Shown here: positions 1 through 10,195 of the stretch, in pieces
How positions within the stretch are numbered: position 1 is the first letter of the stretch
Layout of the letters: the number at the start of each line of letters is the position of its first letter
Source of the DNA: Circinella minor
Lineage: Eukaryota; Mucoromycota; Mucoromycetes; Mucorales; Lichtheimiaceae
Reading direction: 5' to 3'
Assembly: GCA_016758965.1 (NCBI GenBank)
Contig: JAEPRB010000344.1
Location: forward strand, 1-33,715
Length of the DNA: 33,715 nucleotides
Position numbers and translations under genes: made by a program
The notes under the pieces: generated by a model
The model's input: only the letters and a program-made list of their open reading frames with translations
Told to the model about the DNA's origin: nothing
Databases searched by the model: none

Positions 1-369
1 TTTTTGACATAACATTTGCACCATACGTATATATATATTGAACTTTTCTTGGCTTAAATTCATTCTTGGAGAGCTTGAATTTGCTTGGTATTCAAGTAGC
101 TTAGTTTGGAGATTTAGGCAAATTTTCTAAAATATTATTCAAATAAAGTAATCCCCACACTTTTTCTTATCCATTGAATTATAATTTAATTTCTCAAGAT
201 ATAACAAAGGGAGGGGGGGTAATTTCCCCTTTAGATAGAATCATTTTAGAAAAATCATGCTTCACGGTGATAAATAATATACAATGTTATATTTCATTTA
301 TTTGAAAATATATATATATATATATATATTATACATCATCACACACACACACACACTATGTTTTCTTTA
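1..369. other. Intergenic, no gene seen
   Basis: This is AT-rich sequence with an (AT)n run near 309-329 and a (CA)n run near 340-357. It lies downstream of the stop of the minus-strand YCII gene and probably contains its 3' end. I see no coding exon, tRNA or repeat family here. Confidence 0.6.
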
Positions 370-1033
370 TTAAATAATAACAGGTCCTGGAAGTTCTTTT
401 TCTAATCCAATAGCACTAATGTTATATAAAAGAAAAAAAAGTTCAAGTAATCCATGTCTTTAAGTTTTAATATACCAAAAAAAAAAAAAAAAAAAAAAAC
501 TTACTTTCTGTATGGATAAATATCCCATTTTTCCCACACTTTTCCAATTACATATGGATCTTTTGATAGCTTTTCACGTAATTCTTCTTCAGATTCAGCT
601 TGACAAATCATGGCACTACCCACCATGTTTCTTGACTATAGTTATAAATAATGTTATTTTTGAACATCAAGTTATGAAACCACCCCCCTCCTTCCCCCCC
701 TCTTTTTTTTCTTCTTCTTCTTTAAATAATAATACATGGTTATTATTGTATCATCATTAAAAAATTACCTCATGAGAATCAAAAATAGCTCCTCCACAAA
801 CAATATATTCAGGATGATTCGCTTTTGCCATAGCAAGATGTTGATCACGTACAGCCATTCTTCTTTCTAAAGCTTTTTCATCTTTAAAATCTTGAATAAC
901 AACAAGATATTGTTTTTTGGTGTTGGATGTACTCGTTGCTATATACATTATATTAAGAGAGTTTAATATTTTTAAAAGATTATAACATACGTAGTAAACT
1001 AGTATAATACAAAAAATCATCTTTACCACTCAT
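370..1033 (-). CDS. YCII-related domain protein (117 aa, 4 exons)
   Basis: The model joins exons 1033-1027, 938-769, 635-505 and 415-370 on the minus strand, all with GT-AG introns and consistent phase. The product is 117 aa. Exon 1 is only 7 coding nt (ATGAGTG). The core begins KKQYLVVIQDFKDEKALERR, continues through a conserved HP.YIV.GGAIF segment, and ends with DPYV.GKVWEKWDIYP and a YRNAIG-type tail. This is the pattern of YCII (YciI-like) ferredoxin-fold proteins, small dimeric proteins with a conserved His-Asp pair whose substrate is mostly unknown; fungal members are often annotated as YCII-related or dimeric alpha-beta barrel proteins. No targeting signal is obvious. The gene is divergent from the RRM gene that starts 688 bp away. 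Family assignment is good; biochemical role is unknown. Confidence 0.85.
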
Positions 1034-1720
1034 AATTTTGGTTTCGATAAAGAAAAAAAGGAAAAAAGAAAAAAAAAGAAGAAGATAGATAGATAGATGC
1101 AAGGTGCGATTTACAAATCTTTTGGGACTTTTTATATAAGGGAGAGAGGAGGTGGGGGGTGGGAGAGGTTTTTCCCATTTGAAAAAAAAAATGAGTCACC
1201 TATAACTTTCTATCTAATTGTTCCACAAGACTCTAACATATACAATGATAATAACCTTTTGAAACAGCATAAAGTTCAGCCACAACTAACGTTTGGTTAT
1301 ATTATTCTTTTTTATTAGATTTGTTTATATATATCATCTCATTTTCTTTTTTTTTTTTTCCCTTTTAACTTTAGCTTTATATATACTGAAATAATAAGAC
1401 AAAAGAAAAAAAAAAAAAACTTTGTTATTCTTTTTTTCTAGAGTTTTCTTTGTATAATATCCCTTATATTCATTTTTGCTTTAGAATAGATATACTTTTT
1501 ATTAAATGCTTTATACCTAGATCGAGCCTCCGCCACATTTTTTTTTTTTTCAGCTTGTGCGATTACCTTACACCCATTTTTTTTTTTTGGGCTGACTTTA
1601 CATAAAATAACAACAAAAAAAAAAAAAAAAAAAAAATCAAAACATAAACCCAGGTACTCTCTCTTTCTTTCTTTCTACTCCACATTTTTTTTAAAAAAAA
1701 AATCAACAACAACAGTTACC
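1034..1720. promoter_or_regulatory. Divergent intergenic promoter region
   Basis: This 687-bp spacer lies between the divergent starts of the YCII and RRM genes, so both promoters should be in it. It holds poly-A/T tracts and a pyrimidine-rich stretch (about 1663-1690) just upstream of the RRM start codon. I could not assign specific factor sites. Confidence 0.5.
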
Positions 1721-3048
1721 ATGGCAAATAGACTTATTACTTGTTCCATTTTACGTCAAAAATCCACATTACCAAGAATTGTATTTGGACAATGTCAACA
1801 ACAACAACAACGTTATTTTCAAAAGTCAACAACACACTTTAATGTTGAACAAACTAAACAAGAATCACCTGCAACAACATTGACAAATAAATTTATTGGC
1901 AAGTTGTTTTTTTTTTTTCTTATTTTTATTTTTTATAATTAATTAAATAAATATATATCATGGTTTGTGTGTGAGAGAGAGAGAACTTTTAGAATTTGAA
2001 GAAAAAGAAAGTTTTTTTTTTTTTTTATCTATTGTATGTTTGGAATCCTAACGCGTGTCATTTAATATATATATATATAGCTCACGCACGAAAAGAACGT
2101 AATATTATTCATAAAGAACCCACTCCTTTTATTCAAATTGATCAATTACCTATTACAACTACAACAGAAGATATTAGAAAACTTGCTCGTGAAGCATTAC
2201 CAAATGGTGATCAATCTATTAATGAAGGTAACTATTTTATTTTTTATTTTTTGGATGCCGTTATTATTATAGAGGTATCATGGATGAAAATCTAATATAC
2301 TTCTTTTTTTTTTTTTGAATTATTATTAGTTGTTTTTGTACGTTCCGATAGTTTTGATTTTATGGGTCGTTGTATTATTGCAATGAAATCTGCTGAAGAT
2401 GCTCAACGTGTATTTGAATATGGTAATCGACGTGTGATAGGTGGTAATGTTATAAAGATGACACATGTAAGTTTTTTTTTTTATTTTTTTTTTACTTTGG
2501 TTATATAAAGTAAGAGGTGGGAGGAGTGTTTCTTGATGTTTCTAGGAAGTTAAAAAAAAATATTAATGTTAAAATTTATTATGTAATAAGGTTAGTAAAA
2601 TTTCAGAAAAACTACGTCCCGTTGAATTAAAATCGGTTGCTGATCAAACAAGTGCTTCTGGTCGTTCAGTAACACTTACTGGTTTTCCTTTGCTTACCAA
2701 ACCTGAACATGTGTTGGGATATTTACGATCAAGAAATTTTTATCCAGTAGAAGGAGTTGAAGATAGTATTATTCGATTAAATACGTAAGTATATTATGAA
2801 ATTTTTTTTTTTGGGGCGGGGAAGGTTTATTTGTTCTATATCGTGGACCCCATTATGATGTAATATATATAATTGATAATAATATTAATCAATTATATAG
2901 AAAAAAACAAGCAACTGTATCTAAATTTTTGATTAAATTTGATTCGGAATCAGAAGCATGGAGAGCCGTTCGCAAGTTTCACAATGGAGAATTTAAACTG
3001 AACAAACGTAACGAAATTTATAAATTGTCTGTTTCCGTTGTATATTAA
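1721..3048 (+). CDS. Putative mitochondrial RRM-like RNA-binding protein (267 aa, 5 exons)
   Basis: Exons 1721-1898, 2081-2227, 2330-2466, 2591-2784 and 2901-3048 join in frame to 267 codons plus stop. The N-terminus (about 1-40) is rich in Arg, Gln, Ser and Thr with almost no acidic residues, as in a mitochondrial presequence. Two RRM-like alpha/beta folds follow. The first covers about residues 76-160 (FIQIDQLP strand, then VVFVRSDSFDFMGRCIIAM, a degenerate RNP pattern). The second covers about 184-267 (SVTLTGFPLL, then SKFLIKFDSESEAWRAVRKF). Both lack the classical aromatic RNP1 octapeptide, so the fold call is moderate. The likely job is RNA binding in mitochondria, which is inference. 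The ATG context is ACCATGG. Intron 1 uses a GC donor. Confidence 0.72.
1899..2080 (+). other. GC-AG intron in the RRM gene
   Basis: The only donor that keeps frame between the N-terminal exon and the ARKERNIIHKEP exon is GCAAGT after ...TTTATTG. The acceptor is TATATATAG. Apart from GC in place of GT, the donor matches consensus perfectly, as is typical of U2-type GC-AG introns. The other introns modelled in this window use GT. Confidence 0.7.
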
Positions 3049-3760
3049 TAAAAATAAAAAGTTTTCTGTTTCTTTCTTTCTTTTTGTTCTAGATGTAATT
3101 ATATAAATAAAGAAAGTATTAACTCTATTCATCGATACTAATCATCATCTTTATATAAATCATGTGAATTTAAACATTTTTATTATTCAAAGCGGTTTTT
3201 TTTTTTTTTTTTTTTAGTATTGGGATTTCTCATGATGATAATAAATTATAATAATAACCCCATATTTTGAAAAGTTTCTTTTATTATAAAAGAAACTAAA
3301 ATCATTACACAAACCCTATTGTTTCAAGCCCACGTTTGATTTATAAGAAAAAAAAAATTCATATGCTAAATAAAAAAAAAATAAGCGTATAATTTGCCAC
3401 GCGTCTTTTTATTTTTTATTTTTTTACTAGATTTTCGTTACACAAATGCAAATGAAGTCTTTTTACATGTGAAAAGAAAGACTCAATAAAAAAACAAGAG
3501 TCAAGTGTCAACTTTTTGTTTTGCTCGTTTCTTCCCTCTTTTGTTTCAACCTTTTAACATTTTCATCCCATCTACTTACTCTCTTTTTAACGTCTCTCTC
3601 TCTCTCTCTCTCCTTATCTTTCACTCTTTTTAGTCCCTCTCTTTCTCCTTTCTTTTTTTTTTTTCACTGATATTTGGTACCTGTTTTTTTTTTTTTTATA
3701 TAATTCACATTTACCTATTATCCTTCAATATAACTTTATTTTTTATCATACAAATATATT
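3049..3760. promoter_or_regulatory. Intergenic region / 5' region of PAS gene
   Basis: This spacer is 712 bp. Its last 250 bp is strongly pyrimidine-rich on the + strand, including a (TC)n run near 3595-3612, which is common in front of fungal start codons. One ACGCGT sits near 3399-3404. No further coding sequence is seen. Confidence 0.5.
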
Positions 3761-5209
3761 ATGTCTTTTGTGTCGATAAGTGACCAAGATGAAGATCCAC
3801 ATTCCTTTGATAGTTGTCCACTTCGAACATCAGCCTCTTTATTTATTGTTAAACAACAAGATCAAACTATCGTAACAGCGACGGATGAAATATTTAATAT
3901 ACTTGGATATAACCCATCCGATGTGATCGGCAAGACCATTGATCAACTTTTAAAACCAGTAGCATCACCCGATAATACATTTCCACTTCGATGTATAGCA
4001 CGCGATAAACGTGGTACACGTATAAAATTTCAAGCATGTATTCATTGTAATCCATTACATCATCATACTACTTCTTTGACACAAGAAGATGAAAAAACAA
4101 ACTCGACTTCATTACTTGATTATTGGCTTGTACGACCTCTTTTAAAAAAGAAAAAGAAAAATAATAATAAACCATCTATTATGACGAATCGATATAGTTT
4201 TCCCATGAATTCAACAACTGTATTGTTATTAAGTCCGTATGGTATTGTAGATCGCGTTTATCATGTGATGAATGAAGAACTTCAACCTGCATCTGCATCA
4301 ACGCGTCAATTTATTGGTATGCCGATCATGGCATTTATTCATTCCGAAGATTTACAAATTTTATGTGGACAACTTAATTTAACATATCAACGCATTCAAC
4401 CTACATTTGATATTCGATGGCTTACCCATGGTTATAGATCAAAAAATCAAAATCATTCTGAAGAAGAAGAAGAAGATGAAGAGGAAGAATATCAATGGAT
4501 TACCGTTACAGGTATGCCTATCAGTTTTAGTTCACAATCCAGTCATACATTGAAACAAAATGCACAGATCACCTGTGTAATTGAACCCATTGCTGTATCA
4601 CAACAAGAAGAACGTCATTTATATCGAAATCACGATTCCTATTCATCTTATCCATGGATCATAGAAACAATTAAAAAAATGCTCATGGCCTTTTATAATG
4701 ATCTTTATGAAAAAGTCATTGCTGGCAAAGCTTATGTTTTTGAATTCTTGGGACATGTTTTAATGAATATTATACCCTTAGCAACTCTATTGTTAACAAC
4801 AACAACAACAACAACAACAGTGAATCACCATGACAACGAAAGCAGGAACAAGGGTGATAATGACAATAACATAATAAATAATAATAAAAAATGGCAACAT
4901 CAACAAACACAACCATCATTCAGTCATAGTAATAGCAATAGACAACAACAACAACCGAGATTTATAGCAGTTCAAAAAATGGATCGGATTGAAATTGTTC
5001 CATTAGTATACAAGGTTCAAAGTAGTTGTAAAGCAGTCCTAGATATTTATTATTATCCTATTGTCAAGGATTGTTTATCTGTTTTTAAATCAATCAGTAA
5101 TATCAGTCAAATGCTCCCACCAGCAGAAATTTCATTTTCTAGTTTAGAAAGTTATATTGAATGGGTGACTACAGCTATACAACCTACAACCTCTAAACAA
5201 TATTATTAA
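3761..5209 (+). CDS. Tandem PAS-domain protein, intronless (482 aa)
   Basis: A single uninterrupted reading frame starts at the ATG of MSFVSISDQDEDPHSF. The first PAS domain is at about residues 22-97 (ASLFIV, then TDEIFNILGYNPSDVIGKTI, then CIARDKRGTRIKFQACI). A second PAS-like domain spans about 152-277 (VLLLSPYGIVDRVYHV, GMPIMAFIHSEDLQ, then WITVTGMPI and ITCVIEPIAV). It is interrupted by an acidic Glu/Asp run at about 234-243. A hydrophobic stretch at about 325-345 (YVFEFLGHVLMNIIPLATLLL) precedes a Thr run and an Asn/Gln-rich linker. The last 90 residues are ordered but unrecognised. I see no kinase, GATA finger or bHLH, and no Cys-containing LOV signature (NCRFLQ). PAS folds bind ligands or partners, so a sensory or scaffold role is inferred. 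The hydrophobic segment could be an amphipathic helix or a membrane anchor. Confidence 0.8.
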   Translation: MSFVSISDQDEDPHSFDSCPLRTSASLFIVKQQDQTIVTATDEIFNILGYNPSDVIGKTIDQLLKPVASPDNTFPLRCIARDKRGTRIKFQACIHCNPLHHHTTSLTQEDEKTNSTSLLDYWLVRPLLKKKKKNNNKPSIMTNRYSFPMNSTTVLLLSPYGIVDRVYHVMNEELQPASASTRQFIGMPIMAFIHSEDLQILCGQLNLTYQRIQPTFDIRWLTHGYRSKNQNHSEEEEEDEEEEYQWITVTGMPISFSSQSSHTLKQNAQITCVIEPIAVSQQEERHLYRNHDSYSSYPWIIETIKKMLMAFYNDLYEKVIAGKAYVFEFLGHVLMNIIPLATLLLTTTTTTTTVNHHDNESRNKGDNDNNIINNNKKWQHQQTQPSFSHSNSNRQQQQPRFIAVQKMDRIEIVPLVYKVQSSCKAVLDIYYYPIVKDCLSVFKSISNISQMLPPAEISFSSLESYIEWVTTAIQPTTSKQYY

Positions 5210-5661
5210 ACACCCTTTTTTTTCTCTCTACGTATCTACGTAATATATAACAATATATACACGCACCCATCTTTATATCATAAACATTATTCCCTGTATT
5301 TTTTCCCCCTTATCGATCCGATTCTTCCCTCTATTTTTTAATATTCCTATTTTTTTTTATTATTATTATTCATTCTTGTCTTTCCTCCGATTTTCATTCT
5401 TTCCTTATTATATTTTTTATGTATTTTATATGCCATTTAATCCCTTTCTTTATCATTTAAAACAAGTTATCTAGTTTTAATATCTTCATATACACTGTAT
5501 CTTTTTTTTTTTTTTTTTCGTCACATCCATTTCTGTTTTTTTTAACCATTTATAAATATGCAATGCATTTTGATTTCATTTGATTTTTTTTTTCTTTTCC
5601 ATGTTTCTCTTTATATATATACCTACATTTTATATATATAATGAAAATAAAAAATCATTTT
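5210..5661. other. Convergent 3' intergenic region
   Basis: This spacer separates the stop codons of the PAS gene (+) and the Usp-like gene (-). It is T-rich on the + strand and holds the 3' UTRs of both genes. No gene is seen. Confidence 0.55.
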
Positions 5662-7311
5662 TCAGGTTTTATCAATTTTATAATTTTTTTTAAACAGATT
5701 CATAAATTTGATAAAATAATGTAAAGAAATAGAAGAACGTAAACGTGATTGTCGTTGTTTAGGAAATAGGTTTACTTGTGGTTCTGACACTGAACGACTT
5801 GAAGAAGAAGAAGAAGCTGCTACAACAGTAGCATTCATGTCATCTTGAGAAGAGGTTATAGAAGGATATGGATGTCTTGTAAAAATATCCCCTGTAGATG
5901 CTCTACGTAGATAAGATTGTGTTGGTACAAATATAATAGGTGTCATACAACGTTTGAGTCCACTCTTAAATATTCCAGTTCCTGAAAATTCATAAGAAGG
6001 TTTTGTTGTTCGTTTATGGGATGCAATAATCACCATGGATGGTTCATATATATCTATCTAATTTGTATATATATATATCTATTGTTATTATATACTTTCA
6101 TCGTCTCTCTCTTTTTTTTAAAAAATAATAATAATAATATATAGATATATAATCTAAATTGTAATACGTAGTTATAGTTACCATTTCATCTAAAACATTT
6201 TTTGCAGATTTTCCACTATATACCTCTACTGTCATACTAATCTTAAAGCAAAAAAAAAAAAAAAAAGTTTTTTTTTGGGTTATTGTTTTCAAATTGTATA
6301 TCTTTTCTTTTTAGAATTTGTAACATGTAGTTAAATATACCTTATCACCTTGATGATATTCCATAATTTTTTTCATTAATTCATCTGCTTTTGTTTGAGC
6401 AGATATATCTGGATCTATACAAAAAAAAAATTAAAATAAAAATAGTATGTATTAGAGTTGTACAAGTTTTTTCTTTTTTTTACATATGACATTGATACCG
6501 TATATAAATAATTTTGTATCTTTTAATAAATGTGAGAAAATAGAATGATATGAGATTAAAACAACACCTTGTGTATATATTCCTACAGCAATAATTTCAT
6601 CATTTTCATCCACGAGATCCTATAAAACCAAAACCAAAAAAAAGAAGTTCTCTCCCCCCACCCACCCATCTTTTGTTTAATTCACACTAATACACTATAT
6701 TACATGTGAGGGTAATTTTTTTTTTTTTTTTTTTACTACAAAATTACCAAAAGAGTAAATTTCACGCCATCAAATATTTCCAGATCCATATTAATGGGTA
6801 TTAAAAAAATACGTGAACGTCGTGTTCGTTCGAATCCATCACTGGCTTGACGTAACACAACATGTTGTTGATCTGATGTATTTAAAGATGTTGTACTATC
6901 AAATGAAACACGTCGATGATATGTACGACTTTCTGTTTGAAAAGAAAGTCGTGTTTCTCGATTATTTTTAAATATATTTCGATTATAAGATAATTCATTA
7001 TTGTCTATGGACTGTGATTGTGATTGTTTTTGTAATAAAGAAGAAGAAGGTCGTGCTGATATAGCATCTGTTGGATGACATGATAATGGACTTGGTTCTG
7101 GAGATAACAATGAATTATCATTATGATGATCATAATGATAATAATCATCCATTAATTTATTATCAGGAAATGATATATCATTTGTTTCCTTTGGATTAGG
7201 TTCTTGAATAATGATTTGTTGTTGTGGTTTTTCTTGTTTTGATTTTTTAAAAACTGTTTTTCTTTTTGTATTAGAAGGAGAAGAAGGACAAGAAGAAGAC
7301 AAATGATTCAT
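5662..7311 (-). CDS. Universal stress protein (UspA)-like domain protein (381 aa, 5 exons)
   Basis: Minus-strand exons 7311-6748, 6619-6568, 6414-6341, 6241-6182 and 6057-5662 join in frame to 381 aa. Residues 1 to about 160 are low-complexity (Ser, Asn, Gln, Pro, His) and probably disordered, with basic-Ser motifs such as RRVSF that look like phosphosites. The Usp-like fold follows: strand IFLIPIN (about 168), DLVDENDEIIAVGIY, a helix of the DELMKKIMEYH type, strand ISMTVEVYSGKSAKNVLDEM, then IDIYEPSMVIIASHKR (about 251-266). A last strand follows as LKRCMTPIIFV. This order and the [YKP]..MV..ASH pattern match UspA proteins. The classical ATP-binding G-X2-G-X9-G-[ST] motif is not clear. A Ser/Arg-rich tail ends the protein. 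The function is inferred to be a stress-linked nucleotide-binding-type fold. The exact C-terminal end is less certain. Confidence 0.72.
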
Positions 7312-8018
7312 TTATAATTTATATATTCAAAAAAAAAAAACAGATACGTAAGAAAAAAACCGAAAGGAAAAAAAAAAAAAAAAAAGGATTAGAAAAAAAA
7401 CAAAAGGAGATTTTTTTTATTTTAAAATAATCCCATTATACATATATATTTTTACTCCACTCATTCAAATTATGCAATAAAAAAAAAGACCCTCCACTTG
7501 TTAAAGAGATAATAAATCTTTGGAATTTTTCTTTTTTTTAAAAAAAAAAAAAAAAAAAGTTTCTTTTGAATATTATTTAAATACAAAAACATATAATTTA
7601 TGTATAATATATATAAAAAAAATTAAAAAATAAAATAAAATAAAATATCTTTGATACTTTTTTTTTCCGTTTTTGTTGTTTCTATATATTGTTGTTGTAC
7701 AAATGCAAGAGAGAGAGAGAAAAGGGAAGAGAGAGGGAGGAGAAGAAGAAGAAGATAAATGGAAAGAGATATGTTGTAATTTACAAATGATAAATATTTA
7801 TATATGAAAAGAGAAGGTGTTTTTTGTGTAATAATAATTAAAGAAAATGAATGAATGTAAAAAAAAAAAAAAAAAAAAATTATCATTTTGATATAAGAAA
7901 AAAAAAAAAGAATGGATTCCCTTTCTTTTTTTTTTTTTCTTTTTTTTTTTTTGAATGTATGAAAAATATATCTATTACTATTACTATTATTATTATTAAT
8001 ATAAAAAAATCTTTTTTT
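7312..8018. other. Intergenic region between Usp-like and SFP1-like genes
   Basis: This region contains the 3' end of the zinc-finger gene and the promoter of the Usp-like gene; both are on the minus strand. It is dominated by long A and T runs and a purine-rich stretch at about 7706-7770. No coding signal stands out: the frames here are low-complexity. Confidence 0.5.
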
Positions 8019-9168
8019 TTATGAGAAAGGATCCGGTTGATGAAGATGATGATGTGGATGCTGTTGATGATGTTGTTGTTGTTGCTGTTGTAATGAAGCG
8101 AAATGAGCAGCAAATGCAGGTTGTGGTGCCATATGTGAATGTGTAATATGATATTTCAAACCACTTAGTTGTTTGTATCGTTTATGACATGTACCAATAG
8201 TACATCGAAACGGTCGATCTTCATCATTTTCTTCATTTATATGACCATGTTCTCGATGATATTTTAACCCATTTGCATTTTTATATGATTTTAAACATCC
8301 CGGTACTGAACATTTATAAGGTTTATCAGGTGCTGCATAATCTGTTGGAAATAATGGAATATCTCCTCCTGCATTACGAAACAATAATAATTCATCAGAT
8401 GCATCTTCAGCACCAGGTATGATAGGTGCAAGTGAACAATCCGCAGTCGTTAATATATCTTGTGGTTGCTGTTGTTGTTGTTGTTGTTGTTGTTGTTGAT
8501 GATGATGATGGTGATGAGATGATGTTGGAGATTCCATATCCATAGGTTCATCATCATCTTGTTGTTGTTGTTGTTGATCCGCAGCTGTAGTTATAGAATT
8601 TGTATTTGTTGTACCCGTATTTGTAATAGAATTTGTATCTTCTTCCATTGGTTGTTGAGATTGTGGATGGTGATGCTTTTCATAATGAAGTAATAAATGA
8701 TGTAAATTATGTATACGTTTATTACAACAAAAAAGATCGCGATAAAATGCACTTTCTAATTCTTGTCGACGCCCAAAACTATCTCGATGTTGTGTTGCAT
8801 TAAATGCAACCGGTGGTGATAATGACCATGCCAATGCCGCTAAAGGTGACGATGATAGTGGTGCATGAGCAGCACGTGGTATTGGACTATATTTTATAGA
8901 ATAAACAATAAGAAAAAGAGAGAGAAAAAAAAATAAAGATTAATAAAATACAAAAATAAAAAATAAAAAATTGAATGGTTTTTTTTTTTTTTTAATGTTT
9001 TTTTTTTTTTTTTTTTCCTTCCACTTGATTCTATTAGTTTCATTTTAATCATCAATATGATTAAAAATAAAAACAAATTGTTAAAAAAAGAATAATTAAA
9101 AATATTTACACTGCAAAGTTTGCTCGTGGTGTTTCTTCGTCATTAGGATGCCGATCACTACTTGACAT
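8019..9168 (-). CDS. SFP1-like C2H2 zinc-finger transcription factor (308 aa, 2 exons)
   Basis: Exons 9168-9110 and 8886-8019 join through a GTAAAT donor and TATAG acceptor, giving 308 aa starting MSSSDRHPNDEETPR. Two C2H2 fingers lie near the C-terminus. The first is C212-X4-C217-X12-H230-X4-H235 with the core YKNANGLKYH. The second is C248-X4-C253-X12-H266-X4-H271 with YKQLSGLKYH. This finger pair, and the upstream segment FYRDLFCCN...LHHLLLHYEKHH (about 68-93), are characteristic of fungal SFP1-type factors. In yeast, Sfp1 controls ribosomal protein and ribosome-biogenesis genes downstream of TOR. The region between is low complexity: Gln runs, a six-His run at about 144-149 and an 11-Gln run at about 150-160. 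The tail is Gln/His-rich. The role is by family analogy; regulation here is unknown. Confidence 0.85.
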
Positions 9169-9792
9169 TATTATTATAATTTCTTCTTGTTTTTTTTTTT
9201 TTTTTGTATTTATTTGTTTAAGTTAAAGAAAGATAATATAATGAACTCAAAGTTGTGATTAAATATACAAATTGCAAGGAATTCTACAGAAAGTAAGCGA
9301 ATGAGAATTAGTGCGTGGGTTATTAGCCAATGAATTTGTAGATCAATTTGCAGGTGCGGTGGTGAATCCCATAAAAAAAAAAGCAAACACCGACAAAAAG
9401 TTGTTTCCATTAACAACAACAGAGAGATAAATTTAATAGTGCTCATCATGTAATTTTATTTATATCAAACCAAAAGAATAAGAATAATAGGACTTTTATA
9501 ATTTAAAATGAATGTTATTCTAAAATAAGTTTTTGTTTGTTTATTTTTTTTTGTTTATTGATAATAATAGTAATAATAGGAATATGTAGAAAAAAAAAAG
9601 CATGTAAAGAATAGAAATCTAACTTTGTTTGGGATATTCAATTTATTTTACCATTTAACTATACTATCCAGTTTTTATTCTGGTTTTTTTTTTTTAATAA
9701 TAGTAATGACGTGTTATATTATATGTTGTCATACTAAAAAGAAAAAATAGAACAAAGATCCGCATTTTTTTTTTTTTTTTTTTTGGTATTAC

Positions 9793-9806
9793 ATTGTCAT
9801 GGCAAT
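9793..9806. promoter_or_regulatory. X-box-like near-palindrome
   Basis: ATTGTCATGGCAAT is a 14-bp palindrome with one mismatched pair. It resembles the RFX/Crt1 X-box seen upstream of RAD51 in this window. It lies about 625 bp upstream of the SFP1-like start. This is a weak call because the half-sites are imperfect (GGCAAT instead of GGCAAC). Confidence 0.25.
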
Positions 9807-9975
9807 ACTAATTGATCACGGGGTCAAACACACATTTTTTTTTTTTATCTAATAACTTTGTAAATAAGAAATGTCAGTTTGTTCTGTTATTTTTTATGCA
9901 TATAATGGGTAAATAAAGGTAATAATCAATAACTCATTTAGCAATTCAATTTGCTTAGTATTTTTCACAAGTTAC

Positions 9976-10104
9976 TAGCAACCCTTCCTCGCTTCGCTCG
10001 GATAAATGAGCCCCTTCGCTTCGCTTCGGGTCATTTAGCGGTTTGCGTCGCAAAGGGGGTTCCCCCCCTTTGACCCCTAACGGCGCTTCGCGCCTTGTAG
10101 CAAC
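9976..10104. repeat. GC-rich multi-hairpin cluster flanked by TAGCAAC direct repeats
   Basis: About 115 bp of strikingly GC-rich DNA sits in AT-rich surroundings. It contains several inverted repeats in a row: TAAATGA...TCATTTA with inner CCC/GGG around a CTTCG-repeat loop; TTTGCG-T-CGCAAA; CAAAGGGGG-TTC-CCCCCTTTG-type; and GGCGC-TTC-GCGCC. It is bracketed by identical 7-bp TAGCAAC copies at 9976-9982 and 10098-10104, which looks like a target-site duplication. Such GC clusters and double-hairpin elements are known from fungal mitochondrial DNA, so this could be a nuclear copy of mitochondrial sequence or a small mobile palindromic element. No ORF is present. Confidence 0.65.
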
Positions 10105-10195
10105 GATATTCAAAGCTGTAGAGATAAAAAAAAATATATATCAGATATTAGTGTAAAAAATCACATATAATAATAATAATAACGTCATGAATCAA

